Below, piece after piece: positions 15,396 through 23,606 of a DNA stretch of 41,758 bases (position 1 is its first letter; each line of letters opens with the position of its first letter). The stretch is from the NCBI GenBank assembly GCA_040235415.1, contig JBECKR010000173.1, positions 1 to 41,758 of the forward strand. Direction: 5' to 3'. The stretch comes from JBECKR01 sp040235415. Its GTDB lineage: Bacteria; Acidobacteriota; Polarisedimenticolia; Polarisedimenticolales; Polarisedimenticolaceae. The position numbers and the translations under genes are program-made. The notes below the pieces were generated by a model. That model had not been told where the DNA came from. It saw nothing but the letters and a program-made list of their open reading frames with translations, and made no database searches.

Positions 15396-16184
15396 GTGAA
15401 GGTCGTCATCCGCGGCGCGGGACCGGCGGTCGTGAAGATCCCGGGGCTCGCGGGGGGCGTGGGGCTCCTCCGCGAGGAGATCGCCGCCGCGGCGGCCCAC
15501 GGCTATCGCGTCGCGGCGCTCGACCCGACCGGGGATCGGGCGGACGACCCCCTCGGCTCGGCGCCGTCGTGGGAGCGTTACGCCGCGGAGACGGTCGCGG
15601 CGATCGATCGTCTCGGGGCCGATCGCGCCGTCCTGTGGGGAACGTCGTTCGGCACCACGATCGCGCTCGCGACGGCGCTGCGCGCCCCCGAGCGCGTCCG
15701 GGGACTGCTGCTGTCGTTCCCGCCGGACCCGTCTTTCCGGCCCCGGTTGTGGCTCCGGCTCCTGCGGCGCGTCGACCGGAGCCGGAATCCCGATCGCGTC
15801 GCCCGGGCGACGTTCACGCTGGTGTTCCCGGCGCTCTCGGTGTGGGAGTTTCTCTGGCCCCCGGCGATCGCGCGCGTTCCGAGTCTGTGGCGGGCGGGAC
15901 GCGAGGCGGCGACCCCCGGCTCGACGCTGCGCGGGAAGCTGCGACTGCTCTGGGGTGGGGACCCGATCGAGGGCATCGAGCGGCTCGCCGTCCCGGCGCG
16001 TATCGTGGCCGCGAGGCTCGATACCGTCGCGCCGCTGCGTCGGGCCCGCCGGCTCGCCGCGCGGATCCCGGGCGCGCGGGTCGACGTGCTCGAGATGGCG
16101 GGACACGCGGGACAGTGGTCGAGGCCGCGGCGTTACGCGGCAATGGCCCTCGACGCGCTGGACGCGATCGCCGAGCGCGGCTAG
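15396..16184 (+). CDS. Alpha/beta hydrolase
   Basis: 262 residues with a GTG start preceded by GGGAG (7-base spacing). The catalytic triad is visible: nucleophile elbow GTSFGT with Ser84, Asp209 in ARLDTVAP and His237 in MAGHAGQWSRP. The oxyanion region near residue 16 (IPGLAGGVGLL) and the cap between residues 115 and 185 (arginine- and tryptophan-rich) are consistent with a small-molecule esterase or lipase-like fold. The substrate cannot be inferred. It is convergent with the gene at 16181, the two sharing four bases at their stops (CTAG), so they leave no room for a separate terminator. Confidence 0.8.
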   Translation: MKVVIRGAGPAVVKIPGLAGGVGLLREEIAAAAAHGYRVAALDPTGDRADDPLGSAPSWERYAAETVAAIDRLGADRAVLWGTSFGTTIALATALRAPERVRGLLLSFPPDPSFRPRLWLRLLRRVDRSRNPDRVARATFTLVFPALSVWEFLWPPAIARVPSLWRAGREAATPGSTLRGKLRLLWGGDPIEGIERLAVPARIVAARLDTVAPLRRARRLAARIPGARVDVLEMAGHAGQWSRPRRYAAMALDALDAIAERG

Positions 16185-16873
16185 CGGCCCGGTCGGGGTC
16201 GGATCAGCGGAAACGTTTCCTGCACGACCTTCGGCGGGTCGAGCCTCTCGCCGGCGACCGCGAGCACGGTCTTGTCGAGGAACAGCGTCCGGCCCCGCGT
16301 CCGGAGCGTTTCGGGGACGTCGATCTCGCGCCGCCAGCGGTCGCGGCGCGCGGCGGGAATCTCGCGAGCGTCCTTGGTGGCGTCGTACGCCATGACTCCG
16401 CTCCAAGCGACCTCGAACGTGCTTCCGGTCCAGCTCAAGATCTCGCCCATCCGCTGCGAGACGAGCGGGTCGTGGTAATCGTCGAACGTGACGATCACCT
16501 CCTGGTCCCCGTCGCGGTCGAGGTCGAGGAGCTCGAGCTCGCCTCGTCCGACGAGTCCGCCGCGCTCGGCGCCGTAGTCCCGGGAGTACACGCGCGTCAG
16601 GGCACCGCCTTCGCGCGAGAACACGTCGAGCCGGACGCCGACGGCATCGCCACGGTCCTTCTTGCCCGTGAGGAAGTTCGTCAGCGCGACGACTTGCTTG
16701 GCGTCTCCGGGAATCACCGAGGCGGTGAGGATCGACGAGGTCACGACGTTCTTCTCGGAGACCCCGATCGCTCGGTAGACGTCCGTCTGCAGGTCGGCGC
16801 GCGCCGCCGGGGTCGCGAGCCCGGCGAGCGTCGCGACGAGGCACGCGGCGTACAGACGCCGGTGCGACTTCAC
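16181..16873 (-). CDS. Secreted VCBS/FG-GAP-like protein
   Basis: 230 residues. A signal peptide occupies the N-terminus (basic KSHRR, hydrophobic LYAACLVATLAGLA, then ARA before DLQTD). Near residue 115 is LLDLDRDGDQEVIVTFDDYHD, a DxDxDG calcium-binding loop as in FG-GAP/VCBS beta-propeller repeats; only one clear copy is present. The rest (VVTSSILTASVIPGDAKQVVALTNFLTGKKDRGDAVGVRLDVF) looks beta-rich. It is not recognised as a named family. The GTG start at 16873 overlaps the stop of the upstream Cys-cluster gene (GTGA), so the two form an operon. The role is unknown; the export signal places it in the periplasm or outside. Confidence 0.68.
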   Translation of the reverse strand: MKSHRRLYAACLVATLAGLATPAARADLQTDVYRAIGVSEKNVVTSSILTASVIPGDAKQVVALTNFLTGKKDRGDAVGVRLDVFSREGGALTRVYSRDYGAERGGLVGRGELELLDLDRDGDQEVIVTFDDYHDPLVSQRMGEILSWTGSTFEVAWSGVMAYDATKDAREIPAARRDRWRREIDVPETLRTRGRTLFLDKTVLAVAGERLDPPKVVQETFPLIRPRPGR

Positions 16874-17391
16874 GACGCCTCCTTCGCGCGGCGGTAGCGC
16901 GCGCGCCTTCGCGCGAGCCGCCGGGAGCGGCGATCGAGCTCCCGCTTCGACCACGCCTCGAACGCCTCGGCCGACTCGAACATCAGATCGTACTCGGTGC
17001 CGTCGGAGAAGAACTCGCACGATCCGTTCTCCGGGAGCCCGTGCTCGCGGCAGATCCGCGGCCGGGTGTCGTAGATCGCACAGCGATCGTCCGGAAGCAG
17101 GTGGCGACAGCGGGTGCGGATCTCGAGGTGCCATGCGCCGTCCTGGACCCAGACCGCCGTGTCGTGATGCAGCAAGTACCACCGGATCTGGTCGTGATCG
17201 CGCTCGTCCACCGGCCGGTCGATCTCGAGGGCGATGTAGCGGCAGCAACGGGCGGGGCACAGGTGGCAAGGCGGGCCGTCCTCCGGCTTCGGGAACGAGC
17301 CCAGGATGCGCAGCTCCGGGAGTCCGCGGTCCGGGGAGCGCGCCGCGGCCGGATCGCCCGACGGGACCCGCGGCTCGCGAGTTCGATCCAA
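16870..17391 (-). CDS. YkgJ-like cysteine cluster protein
   Basis: About 173 residues. The cysteines follow the YkgJ/CxxCxxCC pattern: CHLCPARCCRYIALE, then TRCRHLLPDDRCAIYDTRPRICREH. This zinc- or iron-binding fold (UPF0153) is widespread and mostly uncharacterised. The C-terminus is strongly basic (KRELDRRSRRLARRRARYRRAK), which could contact nucleic acid or simply be a tail. The start is uncertain: a TTG at 17391 has GGAGG six bases upstream, whereas ATGs at 17460 and 17496 lack a ribosome binding site and the first lies in a possible -10 (TACTAT). The gene is the first of a two-gene operon and its stop overlaps the next start. Confidence 0.75.
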   Translation of the reverse strand: MDRTREPRVPSGDPAAARSPDRGLPELRILGSFPKPEDGPPCHLCPARCCRYIALEIDRPVDERDHDQIRWYLLHHDTAVWVQDGAWHLEIRTRCRHLLPDDRCAIYDTRPRICREHGLPENGSCEFFSDGTEYDLMFESAEAFEAWSKRELDRRSRRLARRRARYRRAKEAS

Positions 17392-17554
17392 GTCGACCCT
17401 CCGTACGCGACGGCTCGCTCGTCGCGTTCCCGGCGACCTTCGATTCGAGCATAGTAACATGCGCGATCGGGGCGATCCGCGAGCCGGAAACGTCACGCTG
17501 GACCGGCGCGGCGGGTTTGACTACCATCGGACCGAGAACCCGTCACGGAGCGCC

Positions 17555-18817
17555 ATGTCCATGCGCATCTACTTGAGTCGCTTCGTCCTGCGTGTGAGCG
17601 CGCCGCCGGTCGCCGGCGGCGCCGTCGCCGTCGACGACGGGAAGGTGGTGGACGTCGGCCGCGCCGCCGACGTCCGCAAGCGCGCCGGCGCGGACGACGA
17701 GGTCGTCGATCTGGGCGACGCCGTCCTGATGCCCGGTGTCGTCAACGCCCACACCCATCTCGAGCTGTCGTTCTTCGAGGACGACCCTCCCGCCGGCGGG
17801 GACTGGGTGCGGTGGGTCCGACGGCTCGTCGAGCGCCGTGCCGAGGCGGACGACGTCGCGATCCGGGCCGGCATCGAGCGGGGCGTCGCGACGCTCCGTT
17901 CCCGCGGCACCGTCGCGGTCGGCGACGTCGCGAACGGCACCGCGACGGCCGCGGCGCTCGCGCGCTCGGGCCTGCACGCGGTGGTGTTCCACGAGCTCTA
18001 CGGCCTCCGGCCCGAGGACGCGGAGGCGCACGTCCGAGGCGCGGCGGAGCGCCTCGAGCGGATGGAGTCCGAGGTCGAGGAGGCGGGAGGTTCGGAGCGG
18101 GTCCGTCTCGCGCTCAGCCCCCACGCGCCGCACACGACCTCGAGCGCGCTCTTGAAGGCTCTCGCCGGCCGCGCCGCCGCGGCCGACGCGCCGCTCTCGG
18201 TGCACGCGGCCGAGAGTGAGGACGAGGTCCGGTTCCTGCGCGACGGCACCGGGGCCGCGGCGGAGTACTTCCGGGAACGCGGCGTCCTGCCCGAGGACTG
18301 GTCGCCGCCCCGCATGACGCCGGTCGCCTATCTCGACCGGCTCGGCGTGCTGTCGCCGCACACGCTCTTGGTCCACGCCGTCCACCTCGAGCAGCAGGAC
18401 CTCTCGCGGCTCCAGACACGCGGCGTGACCGTCGTCGTCTGCCCGCGGAGCAACGCGACGCTCGGCGTGGGCAAGGCGGCGGTGCCGCGGATCCTCGCGG
18501 CGGGAATCCCGGTCGCCCTCGGGACGGACTCGCTCGCGAGCGCGCCCGACCTCGACCTGTTCGCCGAGATGGCCGCCCTCCGCGACGACCACCCGGCCCT
18601 CCCTCCCGCGGCGGTCGTCCGCATGGCGACCTCGAACGGCGCCCGAGCGCTCGGGCTCGGACATCGCTTGGGCGCGATCGAGCCGGGCTTCGACGCCGCG
18701 CTCGTCGCGGTGCCCCTGGCGGCGCCCGACGACGATCCGCTCGAGACCGTGACGTCGCGACCGGAGCGCGTCACGGTGCTCGAGGTCGGCGCCGAGATCG
18801 CGGGAGATCGAGCTTGA
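17555..18817 (+). CDS. TRZ/ATZ-type amidohydrolase, probable aminofutalosine deaminase
   Basis: 420 residues of the metal-dependent amidohydrolase superfamily. Metal ligands are visible: NAHTHLELS (His66, His68), LSVHAAESEDE, LLVHAVHL and the catalytic Asp in LGTDSLASAPDLDLF. This subfamily includes S-adenosylhomocysteine/5'-methylthioadenosine and 6-amino-6-deoxyfutalosine deaminases. The next two genes are a UbiA prenyltransferase and a UbiX-like flavin prenyltransferase, both part of menaquinone synthesis by the futalosine route, so aminofutalosine deamination is the best guess (inference from context). Two ATGs compete, at 17555 and 17561; GGAG at 17547-17550 fits either (4 or 10 bases). 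The gene ends in a TTGA overlap with the prenyltransferase. Another purine or guanine deaminase role is not excluded. Confidence 0.85.
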   Translation: MSMRIYLSRFVLRVSAPPVAGGAVAVDDGKVVDVGRAADVRKRAGADDEVVDLGDAVLMPGVVNAHTHLELSFFEDDPPAGGDWVRWVRRLVERRAEADDVAIRAGIERGVATLRSRGTVAVGDVANGTATAAALARSGLHAVVFHELYGLRPEDAEAHVRGAAERLERMESEVEEAGGSERVRLALSPHAPHTTSSALLKALAGRAAAADAPLSVHAAESEDEVRFLRDGTGAAAEYFRERGVLPEDWSPPRMTPVAYLDRLGVLSPHTLLVHAVHLEQQDLSRLQTRGVTVVVCPRSNATLGVGKAAVPRILAAGIPVALGTDSLASAPDLDLFAEMAALRDDHPALPPAAVVRMATSNGARALGLGHRLGAIEPGFDAALVAVPLAAPDDDPLETVTSRPERVTVLEVGAEIAGDRA

Positions 18818-19680
18818 TCCTCGCCGCCGTCCGCACCTGGGGACGGATGGTCAAGTTCTCGCACAGCGTGTTCGCGTTGCCGTTCGCGCTGTCCGGAGCG
18901 ACCCTCGCCGCCGCGCGGCACGGCGTGACCCTCTCGACCGTGCTGTGGATCGTCGTCGCCATGGGGGCCGCGCGCAACGCCGCGATGGGCTTCAATCGGC
19001 TCGTCGACCACTCGTTCGACGCGCGGAACCCGAGGACCTCGTCTCGGGAGCTCCCCGCCGGCGCGCTGTCGCGAGGGGCGGTCTGGGCGTTCACCGTCGC
19101 GCTGGCGGCGCTGTTCGTGTTCGCGGCGTTCCGGTTGAACCTCCTCTGTGGACTCCTCTCCCCCGTCGCGCTCGCGATCGTGTTCGGCTACTCGTTCACC
19201 AAGCGCTTCACCTGGGCGAGCCACGTCGTCCTGGGCTTGTCGCTCGCGATCGCACCCGTCGGCGGCTGGATCGCGGTCGCCGGATCGTTCGCGCGGACGC
19301 CGTGGCTGCTGTCCCTCGCCGTGCTGTGCTGGGTCGCGGGATTCGACGTCATCTACGCCTGCCAGGACGTCGAATTCGATCGACGCGAGGGCCTGCACTC
19401 GTTCCCGGCGCGATTCGGCGTCGGAACGGCGCTGGCGGCGGCGCGCGCCCTCCACGCCGGTGCGGTAGTCGCGATGGCCGCCGTCGGACTCGCCGCGGAC
19501 CTCCACGGCGCGTACTGGATCGGCCTCGCGCTCATCGTCGCCCTGCTCGTGTGGGAGCACCGGCTCGTGCGCGAGGACGACCTCTCGCGACTCGGCGTCG
19601 CCTTCTTCAGCATGAACGGCGTCGTCAGCGTGATGTATCTTCTGGTCGTGCTCGTCGCGACCCTGCTCCCGCGGGTATGA
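18814..19680 (+). CDS. mqnP: UbiA-family prenyltransferase, MqnP-like
   Basis: 288 residues, eight or nine hydrophobic helices, TTG start overlapping the previous stop (TTGA). The first aspartate-rich motif is NRLVDHSFDARNPRT (Asn61, Asp65, Asp69) and the second is DVIYACQDVEFDRREGLHS; together they bind the Mg-diphosphate of the prenyl donor. The enzyme attaches a polyprenyl chain to an aromatic acid in the membrane. UbiA and MqnP are close relatives, so the name rests on the neighbours: a deaminase of the futalosine-enzyme family upstream and a UbiX-like gene downstream. 4-hydroxybenzoate octaprenyltransferase (UbiA) is the alternative, but no other ubiquinone gene is present in the window. 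Confidence 0.85.
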   Translation: MILAAVRTWGRMVKFSHSVFALPFALSGATLAAARHGVTLSTVLWIVVAMGAARNAAMGFNRLVDHSFDARNPRTSSRELPAGALSRGAVWAFTVALAALFVFAAFRLNLLCGLLSPVALAIVFGYSFTKRFTWASHVVLGLSLAIAPVGGWIAVAGSFARTPWLLSLAVLCWVAGFDVIYACQDVEFDRREGLHSFPARFGVGTALAAARALHAGAVVAMAAVGLAADLHGAYWIGLALIVALLVWEHRLVREDDLSRLGVAFFSMNGVVSVMYLLVVLVATLLPRV

Positions 19681-19726
19681 CCCGCGCCCGGACCGAAGGC
19701 GACCGCCCGCGCGGGAGGACCGGCTC

Positions 19727-20326
19727 TTGAAACGTCTCGTCGTCGCCGTCACCGGAGCGAGCGGCGCGCTGTACGCCGTCCGCCTCCTCAAAGCCTGCCT
19801 CGAGCACGGCATGCAGATCGAGCTCGTGCCCAGCGCCTACGGCCACCGGCTGCTCATCGAGGAGTGCGGTCTGAACCTCAAGCAGGAAACGCTCCAGGCG
19901 TGGCTCGAGCGCCGCTACGGACCCGCCGAGCGCCCCGGTGCGCTCCGGCTGCATCGCGACGGCGACCTCGGCTCGGAGCTCGCGTCCGGATCCCAGCGTT
20001 GGGACGCCATGGTCGTGATCCCGTGCTCGATGAAGACGCTCTCGGGGGTTGCCCACGGGTCGGCGTCGAATCTCGTGGAGCGCGCCGCGGACGTCACGCT
20101 CAAGGAGCGCCGGCCTCTCGTGCTGGTGCCGCGGGAGACGCCGCTCAACCTCGTGCATCTGGAGAACCTGCGGGCCGCCGCGATCGCGGGCGCCGCCATC
20201 GTCCCCGCGATGCCCGCGTTCTACTACGGGCCGAAGACGCTCGAAGACATCGCGGATTTCATCGCGGGACGGGTGCTTTCGCTGCTCGGCGTCGAGCACC
20301 GCCTGTTCGAGGCCTGGAAGGGTTGA
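19727..20326 (+). CDS. UbiX/Pad1-family flavin prenyltransferase
   Basis: 199 residues. It shows the UbiX pattern: KRLVVAVTGASGALYAVRLL (FMN phosphate loop), then VIPCSMKTLSGVAHGSASNLVERAADVTLKERRPLVLVPRETPLNLVHLENL, with the SMKTLSG and arginine-containing dimethylallyl-phosphate site, and a final PAMPAFYYGPKTLEDIADFIAGRVLSLLG. UbiX makes prenylated FMN, the cofactor of UbiD-type decarboxylases; in futalosine menaquinone clusters such a pair (MqnL/MqnM) removes a carboxylate after prenylation. The UbiD partner is not in this window. The start is a TTG with GGGAGG eight bases before it; 46 bases separate it from the prenyltransferase. Three consecutive genes here use non-standard or weakly placed starts. 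Confidence 0.9.
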   Translation: MKRLVVAVTGASGALYAVRLLKACLEHGMQIELVPSAYGHRLLIEECGLNLKQETLQAWLERRYGPAERPGALRLHRDGDLGSELASGSQRWDAMVVIPCSMKTLSGVAHGSASNLVERAADVTLKERRPLVLVPRETPLNLVHLENLRAAAIAGAAIVPAMPAFYYGPKTLEDIADFIAGRVLSLLGVEHRLFEAWKG

Positions 20327-20338
20327 CCGGTCCGGGCG

Positions 20339-21892
20339 TCAGGGCGGGCCCTCGGCGCCGTCCCGGAGCGCGACGACGGAGTAGAACGAGATCGCCGGGT
20401 CTTCGGCGGCACCGACGTCGCGGTAGGTCGCGGCGCTCGGCTCGCCGAGCGACGGCCACGAATCCGGCGGCGACGTCGGGTCGTCCGTACCGAACACGCG
20501 ATACCCGTCCGCGCCGGCGATCTCCTCCCAGGCCAAGACGACGTCGGCCGCGTCCCTGTCGGCCGCCAGAGCACGCACGGCGGTCAGCTCCCTCGTCTGC
20601 GGCGCCACCGTGACGTGCAGCGGATACCGCCTGAGCTGGTCGTACTGATCGGCGAGATCCTCGTCCCCGACGCCGGCGCAAAGCGGGTAGGCCGACATCC
20701 GGATCGCGATCGGCTGCAGCGTGGAGTCCGCCAAATTCAGAAGGCGCGGGCCGTGGTCGCCGTAGGCCGAGTCGTCCTCGTCTCCGTAGCCGGGGTTGAT
20801 GGCGAGCGCGTCGTCGTAGTCCGCGTCGTCGCGGTAGTACATTTCGAGCGTTCCGATCAACGGGCTCGGTGGGATGTCGTGCAGAACCGCGAGCCCCCCT
20901 CCCGAGGTCCGGACCAGGGCGCGGTCTACGAACGACGCGGGAACGTCGTCGACGACACCGTCGATCGGGACACCGTCGGGGACCGCCGGCGAGTAGAACG
21001 CGGCGGAAGAGTCGGGGTTCCAGTCGATGTACAGGCTCGCCATCGCGAGCGGATGGACGCGCAGGTTGACCACCCGGCGCCAGTATCCGGGATAGACGAT
21101 ATCGTGGTGCAACGTGTTGAAGCCGCTCGTCGCGCCGCGGACGTAGCGGATCGCCCGGATCGGACCGACGAGGCCGCCGAGATAGGAGGAGTTCTGGTTC
21201 CAGTTCTCCTCGTCCTCCTCGATCCCGAGGTTCGTCAGGGCGCGGCCCTTGAGGCGGTCGAACAGGTCCCGCGCGTCGCCGCACGGCGGAAACACACGGA
21301 ACCCGGTGAGCAGCCACGGTCCCTCGTAGTCGACTTCGAACCGGTCCGTCACGACCGGGGACGTCGCGGAGAGATCCCACGTGACGTACGAGCCGTCGGC
21401 CTGCGCGAGTCCGGAGCCGGTATAGACGTACAGGTAGTACGTGTCGTCCTCCTCGCCGGGTCGTCCGTCGGTGACCTCGAGCTCGAGCCGAAGGTCCTCC
21501 GCTCCGCCGGGCCAAGGCGCGCTCGTCGGCGCCCTCGGGCCGCCGTCCCCGAGCCGGATCGCGAGCTCGTCGTCGTCGTCGAGCGTGCCGTCCTCCTCGT
21601 GGAAGATGTCGTAGATCGTCTCGACGAACTCGAGGGGCGTACCGGGGTTGAACGTCTCCGCCACGCGCTCGTCGACTTGGTGGCGGACCGGCACGAAGGA
21701 CCCGAGCGCGGCGTCGTACCGGAACACCCCGATCTCGTCGACCCGCCTCCCCATGAGGGTCGACATCGCCGTTCCGCGGAGGACCACGGGATCGTCGTCG
21801 CGACTGACGGGCGCGGCGGACCAACCCTCCGCAGCGTGCGCGGCCGTCGCGGCCACGAGGACGGTCGCCACGATCGTCGAGAGCCGTCCCAC
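20339..21892 (-). CDS. Secreted tandem-paralogue protein, copy C (last in operon)
   Basis: 517 residues. The GTG start gives a signal peptide (VGRLSTIVATVLVAATAAHA). It is homologous along its length to the next two genes upstream. Shared blocks are HQVDERV, EEDGTLDDDDELAI, WLLTGFRVFPPCGD, DLFDRLKGRA, GGLVGPIRAIRYVRGATSGF, NTLHHDIVYPGYW, LRVHPL, YYRDDADYDDALAINPGYG, DEDDSAYGDHG and MSAYPLC. A C-terminal Fn3-like module (PQTRELTAVRALAADRDAADVVLAWEEIAGADGYRVFGTDDP) ends the protein. It is the most divergent copy, lacking the FIDWLPGRV-type segment of the others. The acidic DxD-rich stretches suggest calcium binding. I do not recognise the family; export and the Fn3 module point to a cell-surface or secreted role. 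Confidence 0.78.
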   Translation of the reverse strand: MGRLSTIVATVLVAATAAHAAEGWSAAPVSRDDDPVVLRGTAMSTLMGRRVDEIGVFRYDAALGSFVPVRHQVDERVAETFNPGTPLEFVETIYDIFHEEDGTLDDDDELAIRLGDGGPRAPTSAPWPGGAEDLRLELEVTDGRPGEEDDTYYLYVYTGSGLAQADGSYVTWDLSATSPVVTDRFEVDYEGPWLLTGFRVFPPCGDARDLFDRLKGRALTNLGIEEDEENWNQNSSYLGGLVGPIRAIRYVRGATSGFNTLHHDIVYPGYWRRVVNLRVHPLAMASLYIDWNPDSSAAFYSPAVPDGVPIDGVVDDVPASFVDRALVRTSGGGLAVLHDIPPSPLIGTLEMYYRDDADYDDALAINPGYGDEDDSAYGDHGPRLLNLADSTLQPIAIRMSAYPLCAGVGDEDLADQYDQLRRYPLHVTVAPQTRELTAVRALAADRDAADVVLAWEEIAGADGYRVFGTDDPTSPPDSWPSLGEPSAATYRDVGAAEDPAISFYSVVALRDGAEGPP

Positions 21893-21929
21893 GTCCGTTC
21901 CCCCGTGAGGCCCGGCTCGGGCCCCTCCG

Positions 21930-23513
21930 CTAGCGGTGCTCCTCCCCGTTCCCGTCGACCACCACGACCGAGTAGTACCGCGGCGGGCCGAGCGCGCCGC
22001 CCGCGTCGACGAAGTCGTTCTCGGTGGTCTCCTGCAGCAGGGTCCAGGACTCCTGCGGCAGCGAGGGATCGTCGGACGCGTAGACGCGGTATGCCGCGGC
22101 GGCGGCGTTGTCGCGCCATCCCAACGCGACGTCGTCGTCGACCCGGACGACGCCGAGGTCCCGGACCGGTGCGATCTCGGACCACTGCGGGCTCGCCGCG
22201 ACGACCGGCGGCTCGGACCACAGCCGCGCGTACGCCTCGCCGGCCGCGACGTCGCCGACGTTGCGGCACAGCGGGTACATCCGGATCCGCACCGGGATGT
22301 CGTCGAGCTCGGATCCGGTCACGGCGTGGAGCTTGACACCGTGGTTCCCGATCGCGGAGTCGTCGTCGTCGTCATAGATCGGCGGGTAGACCGTGGCGTC
22401 GTTGAACGTGGCGTCGTCGCGCCAGTACCGCTCGCGCGACCCGATGAACGGCGAGTCGGGCATGTCGTAGACCACCGCCAGGCCGCCGTTCGGCCCGCGG
22501 ACCAGCTCCCACGGGACGACCTCCGTGTCGACCCCGGAGTCCGGGACGCCGTCGACGGCGATTCCGGACGGATCGTTCGGCGTGAACGTGCGCTCGACGC
22601 GGCCGGGAAGCCAGTCGAGGTAGAACCAGATGTTGTCGAGCGGATGTACCCTGAGATCGATGTGGCGCTCCCAGAACTCGGGATAGACCAGATCGTAGTG
22701 GATCGTGTTCACGCCGCTCGCGGCGCCCTTGACGTAGCGCACCGCTCGTACCGGCCCGACGAGACCGCCCATGAAAGTCGCGCTGAGATTCCAGACCTCC
22801 TCGGTCTCGGCCTGCGTCACCGCGAGTCCGGCGCGCCCCTTGACACGATCGATGAGGTCGCCGCCGTCGCCGCACGGCTCGAACACGTGTAGCCCGGTCA
22901 GGAGCCAGCGGTCGAGGTAGTCGACCGAGTACGACTCGGTATCGACGGCGGTGGTGCGGGCGATCTGCCAGTCGACCAGCCGCTCGGACGCGCCGGGCAG
23001 ACCGTCTCCGGTGAACACGTAGACGTAGCGCGGTTCCTGAACCTCGCCGGAGGGATCGGTGAGCTCGAGCGTGTAGCGCTCCGGGCCCGCGCCGAGCGGC
23101 CACGGCGCCTCGTCCGGCGCTTCGGGTCCGGCGTCCCGGTACATGAACACGACCTCGTCGTCGGCGTCGAGCGTGCCGTCTTCCTCGTGGAACACGTCGT
23201 GGATGTTCTGGGTGAACTCGTACGACGTTCCCGGCACGAAGACGTGGTCGACGCGCTCGTCGATCTGGAACGGGATCGGCTCGAACGCGGCGCTCGACGC
23301 GTTCCACCGTGCAAGCCCGACGTGCGAGATGAGGGCGCCGTCGAAATCGGGAAGCGCCGCCGCCTGCAGCACGACGGGAACGATCTCGACCGTCGGACCC
23401 GCGGCCAGGTACGTCACCCCGATCCCCGGCTTGGCCGTCCCGGCGGCCGGCGCCGTCGGCGCGGCGATCGCGAGGAGCGCCGCCAGTGCCCCCACGCTCG
23501 TTCGAACGATCAT
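21930..23513 (-). CDS. Secreted tandem-paralogue protein, copy B
   Basis: 527 residues, the same length as copy A. A signal peptide (MIVRTSVGALAALLAIAAPTA, cleavage near PAAG) is followed by the core: IPFQIDERVDHVFVPG, HEEDGTLDADDEVVFMYRDAG, RWLLTGLHVFEPCGDGGDLID, KGRAGLAVTQAETEEVWNLS, GGLVGPVRAVRYVKGAASG, LRVHPLDNIWFYLDWLPGRV, ERYWRDDATFNDATVYPPIY, DDDDSAIGNHGVKLH and VRIRMYPLCRNVGD. The end is an Fn3-like domain with the same DDPSLPQESWTLL signature as its sisters. The ATG at 23513 is chosen because a GGGGGG-AACC run lies directly upstream; the open frame extends 15 codons further without signal. It lies 37 bases before copy C. The function is unknown. Confidence 0.8.
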   Translation of the reverse strand: MIVRTSVGALAALLAIAAPTAPAAGTAKPGIGVTYLAAGPTVEIVPVVLQAAALPDFDGALISHVGLARWNASSAAFEPIPFQIDERVDHVFVPGTSYEFTQNIHDVFHEEDGTLDADDEVVFMYRDAGPEAPDEAPWPLGAGPERYTLELTDPSGEVQEPRYVYVFTGDGLPGASERLVDWQIARTTAVDTESYSVDYLDRWLLTGLHVFEPCGDGGDLIDRVKGRAGLAVTQAETEEVWNLSATFMGGLVGPVRAVRYVKGAASGVNTIHYDLVYPEFWERHIDLRVHPLDNIWFYLDWLPGRVERTFTPNDPSGIAVDGVPDSGVDTEVVPWELVRGPNGGLAVVYDMPDSPFIGSRERYWRDDATFNDATVYPPIYDDDDDSAIGNHGVKLHAVTGSELDDIPVRIRMYPLCRNVGDVAAGEAYARLWSEPPVVAASPQWSEIAPVRDLGVVRVDDDVALGWRDNAAAAAYRVYASDDPSLPQESWTLLQETTENDFVDAGGALGPPRYYSVVVVDGNGEEHR

Positions 23514-23606
23514 CGGTTCCCCCCCGTTCGACCGCGGTGGACCGCGCCGCCATGCCATATCGGCAACCCGCCCCGCGCCGGGCCCCTCGAGGTGCCGGAC
23601 CGGCGC

